A stretch of DNA of 64,000 nucleotides from Apoderus coryli (GCA_911728435.2 OU452201.1:16430001-16494000), one strand, 5' to 3'. Shown: positions 1 to 12,979, numbered from the stretch's first letter. Notes: generated by a model from the sequence alone, not told the origin. A program made the numbers and translations.

Positions 1-126
1 AAAATCAAATGAGCGTTAAAATGGAGCTTACTTAATCCCATTTAAGAATCTTTTTTCAGAATTTTTCTATCGTTTTTCATTTTCTCATAACAGAGCTGGG
101 ACATCGAGTTTTGCTCACCCTGTACA
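1..126 (-). repeat. Dispersed repeat, inverted copy at 56046-56160
   Basis: The first 126 bases reappear in reverse complement at 56046-56160. Shared landmarks are the stretch around GAGCTGGGACATCGAGTTTT and the closing CACCCTGTACA. The repeat runs off the left edge of the window, so its full length is unknown. The CACCCTGTA edge resembles the ends of several other repeats here (33044, 33328, 59879). No coding potential is visible. Confidence 0.7.
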
Positions 127-3100
127 TTTGCAAATCAAAATCTAAACGGATGCATCAGAAATTGAAAAAAATTGTTCAAGCAATTCAACTAAATTTTGGT
201 ATATGATTCTGGGGGAGTCCTAGAATGACTCCATTAGTTTTTGGTTGAAATCGCTTTAGCCTTATGATAGAGGTGGACAAAAATATAGGTACATGGTAAG
301 TACTAAGTATACCCTATTCCATTTCTAAAATCAAATTTTGTAGTATTGGAGAATCTCTAAACCATTTTTAAGAATAAAAATGGGATCGAAAATTATTTTT
401 TAAAGGATTATTCCCCAGAATTCTTCCACTTAAACATACCACGGTTATGTAGGTACCTACTTAGTCCACCTCCATAATGCCGATGGCGAAAATTTCATTG
501 CGATAACTATTTTAATTCCTCGTCCATCCACTCTGTATATAAAACATTTTATCAGACCCCGTACATAACGTAAGCCTGATGTGACAGTAGATATTACTTA
601 AGTAAATAGCAAACGTGGGTTTGAACAAAAATCAAGTAAGTAGGTACATAGTTACTTACCTATATTATTAAGTAAAATATAAAATATAAGTAGGTAGGTA
701 TAAAGTACTTGGTCGTACAGCCGTTACGCACCGGCAGATTTGTTTACAAATCTCATGCCAAGACAACGCGCGAACTGTTCACGAGATACAAAAATACATG
801 ATACATACACATAGAGTTACGAAGAAACGCTAAATATATAAGTTTTTCAATGAACATTTTTTTCAAACTTAATAGGACTAAGTACATATGTATTTTAGAA
901 AAAAATAAATAAACGGTTGCCCTCGTGCACGAAATGCTCTCCATATTTAAGTGTATTTTTTTAAATCCCTGCCCGAGCCCCTGTCTATGGCCAATGTTTC
1001 ACAAAAGTTAATCAGCACAGAAATATCCTGTAGTATTTTTGTACTAAATTTGGTTAAAATCTTTGGAGTAGGTACCTATTTTAAAACACCAATTATTATT
1101 CAACTACTTACTTAAAAAGCTAAATACTTAAATGATTTTGAACGAGATTTTTACAGTCTAAGTAATTATTTTTTATTTTGACCCCCTTTCCACTATTTAT
1201 GTACGCCTATGTAAGCAAATTTTTATTATACATTTGATAGGTTATATTCGATCAAAACTATAAATATAACTAGTAGCCAATATTTCTGCTCTGTTTATGA
1301 CAGTTTTTTTAGTATTTGCCCCCTTTTTTCGAACGCCAATGTGATCTATTTTTTATGTTAAATGTTTTAGGTTATATTCTATTAAATCTATGAAAAATTA
1401 TCCAATATTTCGGAGAAGTTTAAGAACTATGAATTTTTAAACCCTTTTTAAAACTCCTTGCCTACGCTCAATGTTTCCCAAAACATCAGCACCTAGACAT
1501 ATCCTTTAGTATTTTTGTACCAATTTTTTGGTTGTTTTGATATGTTAAGTGGTTTTTCAGTTATAGTGGGTCCAGACAGATACACACAGACATTTTTTTA
1601 AACTACTTATTTACGTATACCTCCTCGTAAAATGACCGAAAACACGTATTTCCAGTCAAAAAAATGTTCACCTTCCATATTAGGTATATACTTATGACAT
1701 GGAGAGCTAGAAAATTCACCTATACACGGTTGATGGTAGTTTAGACGTTTATTTTGAAAACTTGGTTACTTGAGTTAATCTAATCTACAATATTTTGACA
1801 ATTGTACCATTTTCGGATATCCCGGAAATCTATACCAACTTCCTTAATCTTAATGGAACACCCTACATATTATATATAATATGTACCTAAGTATTTCAAA
1901 ATTTTTTGGCCAAAAACAGTTCCCCCCAAACAAAAAGAAGTAATTTCAAATTTAAAACATTTTGGTTGGAAAAGTTATGATTTTTACACAACCTTGAAAT
2001 TTTGACATGTCTATTTAAAATTTTTAAAAAGCAGTTTAGTACTTAGTAGTCTATTTTTAGAGGAGTTTTGTCACCTATTGGATTGTTTTTTTACTAATTT
2101 TGACTCAGAAACCCTCCAACGAAACGTCACTATTATCTATCCTTTAGTTCAACAGTTAGCTTTTCCAAGTAATGAGATAGACAGAACGGAACATCAGTGG
2201 TTTCCCAAGATTTCCGGTTCTCCCTTTTGGTGTTACTTACTAATGTTTAATGTAATGTTTCAGTCGTGTATTTTTAACACCAATTCAACTAAGTATAGTT
2301 TTTCTAAAGTTAATTTGAAATATATAAATTTAACGATTCTATCGGGGCTATCCGTTCCCAGGCCTCTTTACATTATAAAAGGGCATCGGTCGGTATTGAT
2401 ATTACAAAGGGATATTGAGTTGTGGCTTTTTATATCATTTTAAATTAAAATTAGAAAGACTATACTTAAAAGGCTAAGTACCTCTATATCATTTTGTAGT
2501 CTAAATATTTTTTATTTTGACCCCTTTGCCACAATTTACGTACGCCCATGTAAGCATTTTTTATGATATATTCCATAGGTTTTATTCTATTATCAAAGCT
2601 TTAAAATAACTAAGTACTTAGTCAATATTTCTGCTATGTTTTTGGATAATTTTAAGATCAGTAGGTAGGTAAGTATTTGACTTTTCCTCAAACTTGAATT
2701 CTTGTGTGTGTGATACCTAATTCCTACCTATTACTCATAATTCCCTGAAGAACTATGAAAATCATCCCCGTATTTCTGTTACTTTGACACAGAATAAAAG
2801 AGGTAAGTAATCTGATTCACTAATTCATAACAATAATTAAATAAATAAAAAATACCCTTACTTACCCCTTAAAACAAAAAACGCATCGCAAATCCTACAA
2901 GGGCCGTAAATAATCCAATTAATGAAATACTTAACTATGTTTTACACAGCCTACTTAGTTTATTTCGGTAAGGCAGATCGGTAGGTTTTGTTTATTTATG
3001 GTTTGTTTATTAAATTTATTGTTGTAAGCACGTCTGTGTTAAGTAATTATTTAATTCATTATTATAACATCGACATTTTTTGCACCAAATATTAAAATTT

Positions 3101-4440
3101 AAACACTTCGGTATTATAAAATAATAATTATTCTAAAACAAGTCACAATAACATTAATAATATCCAATGTAACAAAGATAGATGAGATTTTCAATACAAT
3201 ATGTAAGGGTACGACGGAGACAACGCCATAGACAACCGCGATGTGTTTATGTTATGTACTTAAAATAGTAAACTTACTGTTGTGGAGTTTAGGGTTATGT
3301 TATTATTATTTTCAATTTATTGTTGAATTATCCACAATAATAGACGAACAATTAGATACGCAACACGTTGAATCCGTTTAAATTAATTTTTATTTCGGAA
3401 TTCCTGTGGTTTTTAATAAAATATTATTATTAAATATACATACTTATAGAACATTATGATGCGTGCACACTGTTCGAAGACGTAAAGGTTCAGTGCGCAT
3501 GCGCATTTAGTAGATTGTCTGAACGCCTCGCCTGTTAATTTCGTGGGCCTTGTTGCCGGAGGTAGCACTACTACTAGTGAAAAATATGTAGAGGAATTTA
3601 AAATGAATCTCTTGATGAAAATTTCACTTATAGGTATTATAATTTTTCAACTTATTATTTCATTAAATTTTACATAATTAATATGGAAAAACTCTAAATA
3701 CATCTAGGTAAATAGTTATCAACAATATTAGTGCCGATAAAGATCAATTATATATTATGTAAAAGTAAAGCGTTACAAGTTTTGCTTTTCAAACATGTTT
3801 TGCCTACTAACATCCGAGGGTTTCATTCTGAGCTTGCAGGTAAATCTCCCGCAACTTTAATACAAATTTAATTTTATCGAGCGATCGTTCTCGGATTATC
3901 TGGAACTTGAAGATATATAAGCAAAACACACCCATCGTGAATATGACAAATTAAAGATCTTAATGATACGATAGATCAATCTTAGTTTTATAACAGACCT
4001 GAAAAAATAGAACTAATTATTACTGCTTATCGGTTACTACTGGGGAATAAAAGCGATTTCAAATTCGACTTCACGTGTTTTCTGACCTCTTGGTTATCAA
4101 AGAAATCTTTTGTCGGAATTATAGTTCAGATCAGACACAATTTTGAAGTATAGAATAGATTTAGCGGTCAGTTTTGTTTTGTTATGTGTTATTTAGTGTA
4201 TAATTAACGTTACATGACATTACTTCTAATTACCAATTTCTTGATATGTGTAATATATTGAAAACTAAATAAATAAATAAAAAAACATATTATAAATTCA
4301 AATTCACACTGTTTATCCAGTCTTAATTGTACAATAATTAAATTGTAAAAGACACGTCACTATAATAGGTACATAAAGAAAATAATTTGTTAAAAATATA
4401 CAAAAACAGGAAAAACATCAAGTCACAAGGTAAAATCTAA
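127..4440. other. Non-coding stretch with degenerate repeats
   Basis: No convincing gene was found. The stretch from 290 to 680 is rich in TAGGTAC/GTACCTA-type simple sequence. Members of a degenerate repeat family occupy about 905-1530 and 2455-2650 (listed separately). A patch richer in CpG, near 3460-3580, includes TGCGCATGCGCA but no readable exon. Open frames here are short and have no recognisable domain. Confidence 0.5.
905..1530 (+). repeat. Degenerate dispersed repeat family (CCTACGCTCAATG type)
   Basis: Several blocks recur in this order: a block with GTACGCCTATGTAAGCA, a block with CGAACGCCAATGTGATCTA, and a block with GCCTACGCTCAATGTTTCC followed by GTAGTATTTTTGTAC. The same blocks occur at about 2500-2640, 10290-10520 and 33845-34420. 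The copies are diverged and AT-rich, so boundaries are approximate. The segment beginning AATAAACGGTTGCCCTCG at 905 matches one at about 10291. No terminal repeats or coding capacity were recognised, so the class is unknown. Confidence 0.6.
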
Positions 4441-4469
4441 AAAAATAAAACAAATACTGAATCGTCAGC

Positions 4470-4860
4470 ACTGTTGTGCTTCATCCTTTCAATTTAAGAA
4501 AGTCAGAAACTCGCCTACACTATAAAAATCTTGAGCATTAAGGAGCGTCTTCTCTGTCTAGTTGATTTTATGTATTCGACTTCCAGCATACAGGGCGACA
4601 ATTTTGAAAAAATCCTGGTGGTGCTTTGGAAAACAAATATTGTTTTTCCCCTTGTTTCGTATGAATGAAAGTCACTGTGCTTCTTTATAGAATAGCACCT
4701 AGTGTATATTAGACTCAGAACCCTTAAAAGATATATGGAGACAAATGTCAAAATCTGGTTACTACTGAACTCCTGATATTTTAAACCAAACATCATTCGT
4801 ATAATTCGCTTCTGTAGATCAAGTACTATAATGATAGCCCTGGCACGACCCCTCACCACT
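4470..4860 (-). mobile_element. LINE remnant: C-terminal region downstream of reverse transcriptase
   Basis: On the minus strand this reads LQKRIIRMMFGLKYQE, then HSDFHSYETRGK. These are conserved landmarks of the region after the reverse transcriptase domain in jockey-like non-LTR retrotransposons. The frame shifts near 4515, where GEFLTFLN follows in another frame. Nothing of the catalytic domain is left, so this is a dead 5'-truncated copy. The family assignment rests on recalled motifs, not on a search. Confidence 0.6.
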
Positions 4861-6380
4861 ATATTATAGGTCCGTTAGGTCCGTGTCTAATAAACCAAGG
4901 AATAATAAACACTGAGCAAAGAATCACTATCAATTTAGCCTAAAGGTTAAAGAAATTCCATAATTCTTGATAACTAAGTATGGCAAGTCACAAAATAAAT
5001 AGCTCTGTAAGCATATAAACATTGACTTAAAAAGACAATGATATAAGCGTACAATACCATGCTCTGTAAGGATATTATTTCCTTCTATAAAGAGATCTGA
5101 CAACCATGCATCACTGTTACGTTTCAAAAAGTTGTTTGTCCCCCTTTGGCATCTCTCGCGCGCTTAATACCATTGCGATACATACACCATTCAGATTCTC
5201 ATTCATTCTACAATCGCACAATACCTATTTGTACCGGGTGATCCAACATCGCATTTAAAAATAAATCAATCTTATAATGCAAAGGCCGCCTAGTGAATTA
5301 TACTGGTTCGTTTCGAAAAATTGGATAAAAACAGTTTATGAATAAACTTATTGTAGACTGTCTGCTTATTGTAACTGGCAATGATTTGTTGGGCGACCGT
5401 GCAGGACTTTTTAGAGCGAGGCGTCTAGAACAGTTAGAAGCTTGATTCCTTTTATAGTATTTTTATAGCTAATCAGAAATAACAAAAAATTAAGTTGTGT
5501 TAAGTACAACTTGAGAATATGCCCAGTCTCATGCCATTTCAAGAACAGAACGTTGTAGCTAGGTCTGTTCCTACCATTCTAATGTTAATTATTTAAGAAA
5601 CTACATTATATTCAAGAATAATGACATTATTATTAAGCAAACAAAATCGCATAATAAAATTATTGGTAATATGGCTAAAAACTAAAATATAATTAAGCCA
5701 AAAGCGGCAAGCACATCAATCACTTGATAATATTATACGAGGTCCAAGTTATCAGCCATTGGTGGAAATTGATGTCATATTTCTAGTTAAATTGTACAAC
5801 TCCAATCGTAGGTTTTGTGGACAGATGATTTCGTAGGGTTTATTTTGTTTGAACGGAATTACCTATATGACATTACATTTTTGCAATTGGGGGGTTTCCC
5901 AATTACACTCAAATAATGTTGGATGTAAAATTAGAAAATTCCAAATTATGTTCTAAAATGAACCAAATATTCTACCAAATTATTGGTGCTCTCAGTGGCG
6001 TAGCAACAAGGAACGCGGAAGCTTTAAGTATTATCTTCAACAAATTCAAACATCAACACTCACAAAATATTATTTCTAACATATTATTATAGTTATTTCA
6101 GTTATACTTACCGAGTTATGATACTTAACTAACATTTTCAGGTTGTATTTTGTATTTAATTAAATCATTTTTGAGACGTCAACTTTTATTTTTTTTAACC
6201 CCAAGACAACGACAAAAAAGCCTACATTATTACGAAATTCGTGGTTCAGCTGTAGAAAAATTGCAGGTTTCTTTTATTGTCTATTATGCTACTCAGAAAA
6301 CATAGTTTTTTTGGTTGCAAAAAATGATGCCGTTTATATTGACCTTTGTATATTGAATCAAAGCGCAGCTGAGGCCAGTT
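4861..6380. other. Non-coding stretch, nothing recognised
   Basis: No gene, RNA or repeat was recognised here. Open frames such as the minus-strand one at 4930-5127 show no domain, compositional signal or splice context. Confidence 0.4.
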
Positions 6381-6384
6381 CGCA

Positions 6385-7515
6385 CATTTTGGATTGTACA
6401 TGGAATCTTGTGAATTTTTGAGGAGTTATTTAGTAGGCAGGTCGCAAATAGTTAAAGTTGGGTCCGCCTATTCTGATCAATTTTTAATTGCGTCTGAACT
6501 CACTGAGGGAAGTGTTTTAGGTTCGCTTCTTTTTCTCTGTGGGTCTTACATTCGCGCATGATTTTAAATTATACATATATGAAAGTATCATCTCCGGATG
6601 ATCTATGAACATCAACAAAGGTTCTACCGTAACTCATTCTAGGAAAAATAATCGTATAAATTTCGATTATAAAATAAAGGGTATTACCAAAGATTAATGT
6701 ACACATTAATCCTTGGTATTACTTTGGAGAAAGTAAACAGAGTAAAGGATTTAGGTGTTTATTTTCATACAAACATGAAGTTTAATGAACATTATAATTA
6801 TTGTACATATAGAGGATTGAAAGCTATGGATTTTATTATTAGAAATACCAAAAAGTTTTGTATCTCGACTGTTATTAGATTGAATAATGCGCTTGTTAGA
6901 CCACGCATGGCATGTTGCTCAATTGTATGAAGTCCCGAGGCAATAACTAATATGGACTTAATTGAAAAAGTACAAAAGAGATTTCTTCGATATTTATATG
7001 TAAAATCTGTCAACCAATATCCATATAGAATCTCATATAAATGTATGATAGATCTTTTTGAATTTCAGACTCTGGAGAGCAGGCGGGCACTACAATATAT
7101 TCTTTTCATAATATAGTTAATAATAAAAAGTTCAAATACTGCATATAGGATTTAGAGTACAAAAGGTTAATCTTAGTCTTTTAAAATTTCACCAATTAAC
7201 AACATACTTTTTAAAACGACAGTAGTTTGAATATATTTAATACTACCGAGGAAGAAATAACAGGATTAATATTAAGCAATGGTGATAGGCAATGGAAATA
7301 ACTTTTAAAATAGGGGAGATTCATGGGTGGTAAATTTTGTTGTTTTGCTCTTTTGTTAATTTTTGAGGTTTTTATTTTCTTTTTATTGTTTTTAGTGCAA
7401 AGATTAATTTTTGCTATTAAGTATTTTTGTTGTTCATATGTTGTTTTTGTATATTATCCCATTACATTTAATAACCATTATTGGTGTTTGTAATGAGTTA
7501 AATAAATAAAAAATA
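6385..7515 (+). mobile_element. LINE remnant: reverse transcriptase and C-terminal region
   Basis: From 6418 one frame reads SYLVGRSQIVKVG, then TEGSVLGSLLF. This is a decayed form of the family's SGVPQGSVLGPLLF motif. Further on, VKDLGVYFHTNMKFNEH at about 6750 and, in another frame after 6930, a stretch with VQKRFLRYLYVKS match the C-terminal part of jockey-type LINEs. The YADD/FADD catalytic block is missing and there are several stops and frameshifts. A tail of AAATAAATAAAAAATAA at 7499-7515 probably marks the 3' end. Confidence 0.6.
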
Positions 7516-8964
7516 AGAGCAAATCAAAATTTCAAATTCATCTTTCTTTTATATTTATGCTTTTTTATTTTATTTAATTATCACATTTCTGTAGGAAATT
7601 AATGTTTATACGTGATGTTAGTTATTTGATAATCAGTATCATGTAATCATATTTATGGGCATTAGTTGTCAATTAATTCAATATTTTTATAAAAAAAATA
7701 TTCCCTAATTTATTTAGCAATTTTAAGACTCATTGAGTAATTGATATTATTATTTATTGAGTACAGGTACTCAATAGTATTTATTGAGTACCTGTAGTTT
7801 AGTATGTTTGTTATGACAACATTTTGCCAAATCTAACAAATAGATTGCGATTTTTTATTATATCCCAATGATCATCCTGAATATGGTAAATCAAGAAATT
7901 CAGTGGTGTTCAGTGGGGCACCGCTACACACCACTTTGACTAATTTAAACAGTTTTTGATGAGGGGATAGCCACTGCCATAGTGTCTATAAAAATTATAA
8001 AATCTTTTTGATCAATTCACCAAATTTGGGAGATACAGAATTTACATTTTTGCATTTGCTTATGCTGAAATCAACTAGAATCCTGCAGATTCAGGAAAAT
8101 ATAACTTTCGTGAAATACACCAAAATCTGAATTTGGCAAAAGTTATCATTTAACTGGGAGTTTGGAGTCTCTGTATAGCAAAGTTTAATTTTTTTTTGCA
8201 TTTATAACTGCTGCTATATGGTTTTTGAATTTTTGTCCTAAAAACGTAGTACCTAGACATTTATTTATACTTTCTCTGTAATATTTAGCGTGGTATTCGA
8301 ACGATTATTACAAAATCGAACGAAACTTCTGGAATCACGATGGTTCATCACACCCTGTATTAAATCGCTACATCACATATACGGTATTAGAAGGTACACC
8401 ACAATTCATACTATGTAGATACATTAGTTATAAAATGGATGAATGAAAATCGCTTTTAGACCATCTGCACAATATTAACTGGGTACTATACCTAATAAAT
8501 ATAAACAACTGTTCAATATAAATATCAATTTATCTCCATTAGATACAAACTAATTTTAACATGGAACAATTAACGCTTTAAAATTTTTTAACAGTATAAA
8601 ATTTCTGACTGGAATAATGATTATTTATATTCTGTGTCCATTTATGCATCTTAATATTTAGATGTATACGTAACAATATTGTTAAAAGGTTTTTAATTTA
8701 CGGTAATATTGATAAAAATCGGTTGTGTCACCCCAAAACTTTTCCGAAGGTTGAACTATCGATATCGCCTCAATAATTTATAGTGAAGTTCATTGCGGAT
8801 GCTATACATTATAATGTAAAATCACCTGGGTAACGAAATGTTGTCATCAAAGATTTAAAATCTAATAAATACAATATTATTTATATTATTCTAATTATAC
8901 AAATAATAATAATATCATTCTAAACTAATGCAACTACCTAAATAATTTATTCAAAAATTAGAAA
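7516..8964. other. Non-coding stretch with a short perfect palindrome
   Basis: No gene was recognised. The segment 7755-7776 is a perfect 22-base palindrome (TATTGAGTAC, AG, GTACTCAATA), and part of it is repeated just downstream. The rest is AT-rich sequence without coding signal. Confidence 0.45.
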
Positions 8965-10288
8965 TAATCATAATCTTTATTGTCTAACAGGCATTGCTGC
9001 CCAATTACAAGACAATTATATATATATAACTAAACTAAGCACAGGTATTCATATGTAAATTCACAAAATAGGAATTACTTAAAAAGAAAAATTAAAAAGT
9101 CAAACAAAAATGCATTAAAGGAAAACAATTCCATGGCGAATAATTAATTAAACAATATCCATTTCGTTCGCTTGCAGACACAGACGCAAATGATGCTTAA
9201 ATGAATTAAGTGAGCCATTGAAGTAATTAACATTATCGTGCAAATTCACACGATTGCAGTAGGTGCAGCCCGGAAAAGGGGGGCTCTGCCTTCATAATTT
9301 GTATGAATGTAAGGCACCCAAAACATATGTGAATTTCTTGCCTGCAAGCGAGGAACACGAAACCATATCTGCCGCAGCAACCGAGGACAGTCCAGCAAAT
9401 TGTTTATTAATTTGAAAATAAAAATCTGAGATGCAAAAATACGTCGTTCTGCTAGCAGTCTAAGATTAAATCTATCTAATAAAATACAATGATCGTAGCC
9501 ACGAGGTGGAAAATATCCATCAATTTTAAATGACATATACTTTAAAAATTTGCGTTGGATACTCTCGAGTACTTGTATTTGAACATGATATATAGGTGCC
9601 CAAACAATTGAAGCGTACTCCAACTTGGACCTCACAAAAAAGCAGTAGAGTGTTTTAAGACATTCAATGCTATTGAAATTCCGCGTTTGTCGTAAAATAA
9701 ATCCCAACATCCTCATAGCGGCGGTCGACACCTGTGAGACATGGTCATTGAGGGACAACTCGCTGTCAACATAAATGCCGAGATCCTTAATCACATTGCA
9801 TCTCTCCAATGTTATCCCATTAAGCCCTGGTTTAACATGTTTTGTAAATGTTATTAATTTACATTTAGCGGCATTCAAAGGAAGTCGGTTTAGAGCACAC
9901 CATTCAGATAGGATATTCAAATCACGCTGAAGTCGATCACAATCGTCATCGCAATGTACGACCCTGTACAATTTCAAATCGTCTGCAAAAAGCAAGTGAT
10001 CGCCTGACATTCTGTCACCAATGCTGTTCACAAAAATTGCAAATAGCAATGGTGCCATCGAAACGGTTGGAGCTATAACCATTATACTCAACAAATTGTC
10101 GACGGGTTGTTAAATACGAGTCAAAGAAAGCAATTAAGTTTCCGCTGAAGCCGATGTCATACATTCGCTGTCGAAGCAGAGAGTGATCAAGCTTATCAAA
10201 TGCCTTTGAGAAATCTGTATATATTGCGTCGACCTGCAATCCCTGCCCAACAGCTGGATAAACATCCTGCAGAAACGTCAAATAAAAA
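8965..10288 (-). mobile_element. LINE family 1, copy A: 5'-truncated jockey-type reverse transcriptase
   Basis: Two overlapping minus-strand frames hold the reverse transcriptase. The upstream frame (10015-10288) has AIYTDFSKAFDKLDHSLL and the Y-x-TTRRQFVEYNGYS segment. After a frameshift near 10050-10090, the frame 9246-10094 has APLLFAIFVN, LLFADDLKLYR (the catalytic ADD), VIKDLGIYVDSELSLNDH and FVRSKLEYASIVW. The 3' untranslated end at 8965-9010 carries the family signature, read on the minus strand as CTTGTAATTGGG, then CTGTTAGACAATAAAGATT. Copies at 22642-24012 and 48121-50790 share this tail. The endonuclease and ORF1 are missing. The frameshift makes it inactive. Confidence 0.85.
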
Positions 10289-10584
10289 AGTAATAAACTG
10301 TTGCCCTCGAAGCACGAATAGCTCTCCATATTTAAATGTAAAAGTAATGTTTATGCGCCCTTTTTGTCATTTAACTTTTTCGTAAGAACAAAGCTATATT
10401 CCTAAATAAATTTATTTTTTATTTAATTTATTCTATATTTTGAATTATTATGACCTCTTTTCAACTATTTCGTACGTGATATTCTACCAAAATTATAAAT
10501 AATCAATATTTCTGCTATATGTTTGTTAAAGGCTAAATATATCATTTTTACAGTCTAATTTTTTTACCCTTATCATCCGGATAT
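10289..10584 (+). repeat. Member of the CCTACGCTCAATG-type dispersed repeat
   Basis: The segment starting TGTTGCCCTCG near 10297 matches the start of the repeat at about 912, including GCTCTCCATATTTAA. The block at 10450-10520 matches the GACC-TTT-ACTATTT and AATATTTCTGCTAT blocks of the copies at 1170, 2510 and 34085. Its left edge abuts the truncated 5' end of the LINE. No coding sequence was seen. Confidence 0.5.
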
Positions 10585-11130
10585 TCTTCCGGGAGCTGGT
10601 CCTGCAGGTGTTGTTAACCCCACTCCCCATGCGAGGTGAGCAGAGTGGACCCTAAAAGGACTGGTCAGTCACACACTCGCCGCCTACGTGCCGGTTTGCC
10701 TCTAGGAGCTTCCAGTTCACACAATCCTGCTCCTGTCGCGACTCCCCGAGCGCCGCAGGCTTTTGATAGTGACGTTTGGACTTATCCTTCGTTGGAATAC
10801 GCCTTGCGTGAGATTTTTTAGCGTGGCTGCACATCAGCAATCACACGACCCCTGACAGAAACTGAAGTCCGACCCAATGGCATGGTGACTATGACGATTC
10901 GAGACTCCAGCACTGCTACAATCTGTTGCTGGGGTGTAATGGCTGCGTGAGTAAGAGGGTTCGCATCTTAGACGACGCTTAAGGGCATGGGATGGAGCCT
11001 CTCAGTGCGACATGTAACGAGATCAAAATCGTCCATTTAGTTGTCGCACTGTTTGTGGCTACAGGCAGTACGGCTCGCCAAGAGTGCCGTAGCAGAGAAG
11101 TCATTCTCTGGCCTGACAGGGTGTATGTAA
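10585..11130. other. GC-rich block of unknown identity
   Basis: This block of about 550 bp is visibly richer in G+C than its surroundings and is bounded by AT-rich sequence. A short plus-strand frame at 10636-10821 encodes a basic, Pro/Ser-rich peptide ending PSLEYALREIF, and the shadow frame on the other strand is equally short. Such composition could come from a transposon 5' region, a foreign insert or an old exon-rich piece. I do not recognise it and assign no function. Confidence 0.35.
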
Positions 11131-12402
11131 CACATCACGTATAATATTACCATTATAGTTTACCTAATGTAATAATACAGCAAATTAACGCTCATTATGG
11201 CAATTACCGACGAAATATATTTGGTAATAAATATTATTAATTTAATCCACTAAATCTAGCGTCTAGTAACAGTAAATCAACAGAATCATCATCAGCATCA
11301 AAATCCTTGAAGACGCTGTAAGCTCTTCCATATTATTATAAAATAGTCAAGAGACTAATTAATAATATACCCTAAATCCATCTCTGTTAATTGTTAATAC
11401 AAAATGTTTTCCTTTGATTTTAATGTAGAATCACCGACTTCAAAAATCTGTTCAATCAGAAACATATGTTCGATACAGTGAGAGTTCCGGTATATATGTT
11501 TCTCTATAATAATACCGGAAATAGGAAATACGCCCTATGGCATATATACGAACATAAAATACGGGGTCGTAAACTATTTCATTCTTTAATGGACAGACAG
11601 ACATTATTTTAAGTGCATAATATATATAGGGGCGGAACTGAGTTACATTCACCAGAAAATATTTGAATGACTGAAAACTTGAATGAAAGTACCTACTCGA
11701 AAACATGTATGGGGTTGATTATTCTGTATTAAATGAATGTAATTGAGTTTTTCAGTGTAGTAGTATTACCCTGGGGTTTCCAAACAAAAAACATGCATTT
11801 CAAACGTAACCGTCATAAAACGAGAGCTTGCATTGTCATGATGGAGAATTATTCATTTTTAGGGGTTAGTTTTCTTCAATTCTTTAAATTTCCAAGGAAA
11901 AACATACATTTCGAACGTAACTGTAAAAAACGAGAGGTTGCATTGTCATGATGAAGAATTAGCCGTTCGTTTTCTTAAATTCATTGTGAAATTTTTGTCC
12001 TCGGCCTGCTTCCGCAAACTGCAGCCACTGTACCTGAATTTGTTTTTGAACCATCACCAAACGAGCAATAATCTGCACTTTGTAACCCACTTCCATTGAT
12101 CTTTGCTAGGAAACAAGGAGGTGTGAGCGTAACCAAGACGAATAAGCTTATAGTTTTCCAGTCAGACATAATATTGATTTGTAAAAGAATGTGTTTAGCG
12201 ACATCTAGTTTACGTTGGGTTAGTGGATAAATTTCCAATGAAAAATTTTGAAAAACTTATTGGAAAGGACGGCGACCTTATTCTAACAATAACAATCATC
12301 TTAATTTCAAAATTATGTTACAATATAAAATGAAATTACGTCAACCAGGTACACCACAACCACATAAGTACTACACTGATACAATAGTATATTGTGCAAC
12401 GA
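11131..12402. other. Non-coding stretch with a two-copy tandem repeat
   Basis: No gene was recognised. At 11777-11965 a unit with a 112-base period occurs twice. Both copies contain a TTTCCAA start, a CATTTC-AACGTAAC block and TTGCATTGTCATGATG, with about 15-20 percent differences. Short open frames overlapping it show no domain. Confidence 0.55.
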
Positions 12403-12979
12403 ACATGAAATGACATATATTTCCTACGAGTATGATCGTTTGCAGCATGAGCCGCAGGCGAGTGCTGCAAATCATACGAGCAGGAAATGGTCATTTCATG
12501 TGAGTTTCACACTATACTTTTTCTACGACTCTTTTAATACTTTTTAATAAATTTAACATAATTTTTAGGGAAATATTTGTTTTTCGAAACTTACCCTTGT
12601 TAGCGTATAAGCATAAATACGATAAATTAGAAGTATTAAATTGACTAGGTGGTGTTAAAGTATATTTACTATCACTGTTTATGTGTTTTGAAATTAGCGA
12701 AATACTTAATTATAATTATTATTAATTATAAATACCGAAACTGTCAATTTGGTGTTTGTATTTTCGGCGTTGCTATGGTGATTTTTCATGCCCGCCGCTA
12801 CTTTTGTCATTACAATTGATTACACAATGAAATTTTATCCGTGCGTAATGATATTTCCCACTAGTTGCCTAGCAACTATTATTACGCACGGATAAATGAT
12901 AAACAGCATTACAATGTACTACATTGTCAAATCAGGATTGAACATATAATAAAGGCATTTAAAGACAGTCGTAGAAAAA
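12403..12979. mobile_element. Palindrome-rich MITE-like element
   Basis: There are three nested symmetries. (1) 12403-12501 is an inverted repeat: ACATGAAATGAC pairs with GTCATTTCATGT, and TTTGCAGCA with TGCTGCAAA. (2) TTTTTCTACGACT at 12518 is mirrored by AGTCGTAGAAAAA at 12967-12979, which looks like terminal inverted repeats. (3) 12832-12898 has ATCCGTGCGTAAT mirrored by ATTACGCACGGAT around a central TAGTTGCCTAGCAACTA. There is no transposase. This fits a non-autonomous DNA element or two adjoining ones. No clean target duplication was identified. Confidence 0.6.

Noticed and set aside
2078..2443. A 121-codon plus-strand frame
   Set aside because: No domain or compositional sign of coding; neighbours are degenerate repeats. 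Left as unassigned intergenic DNA.
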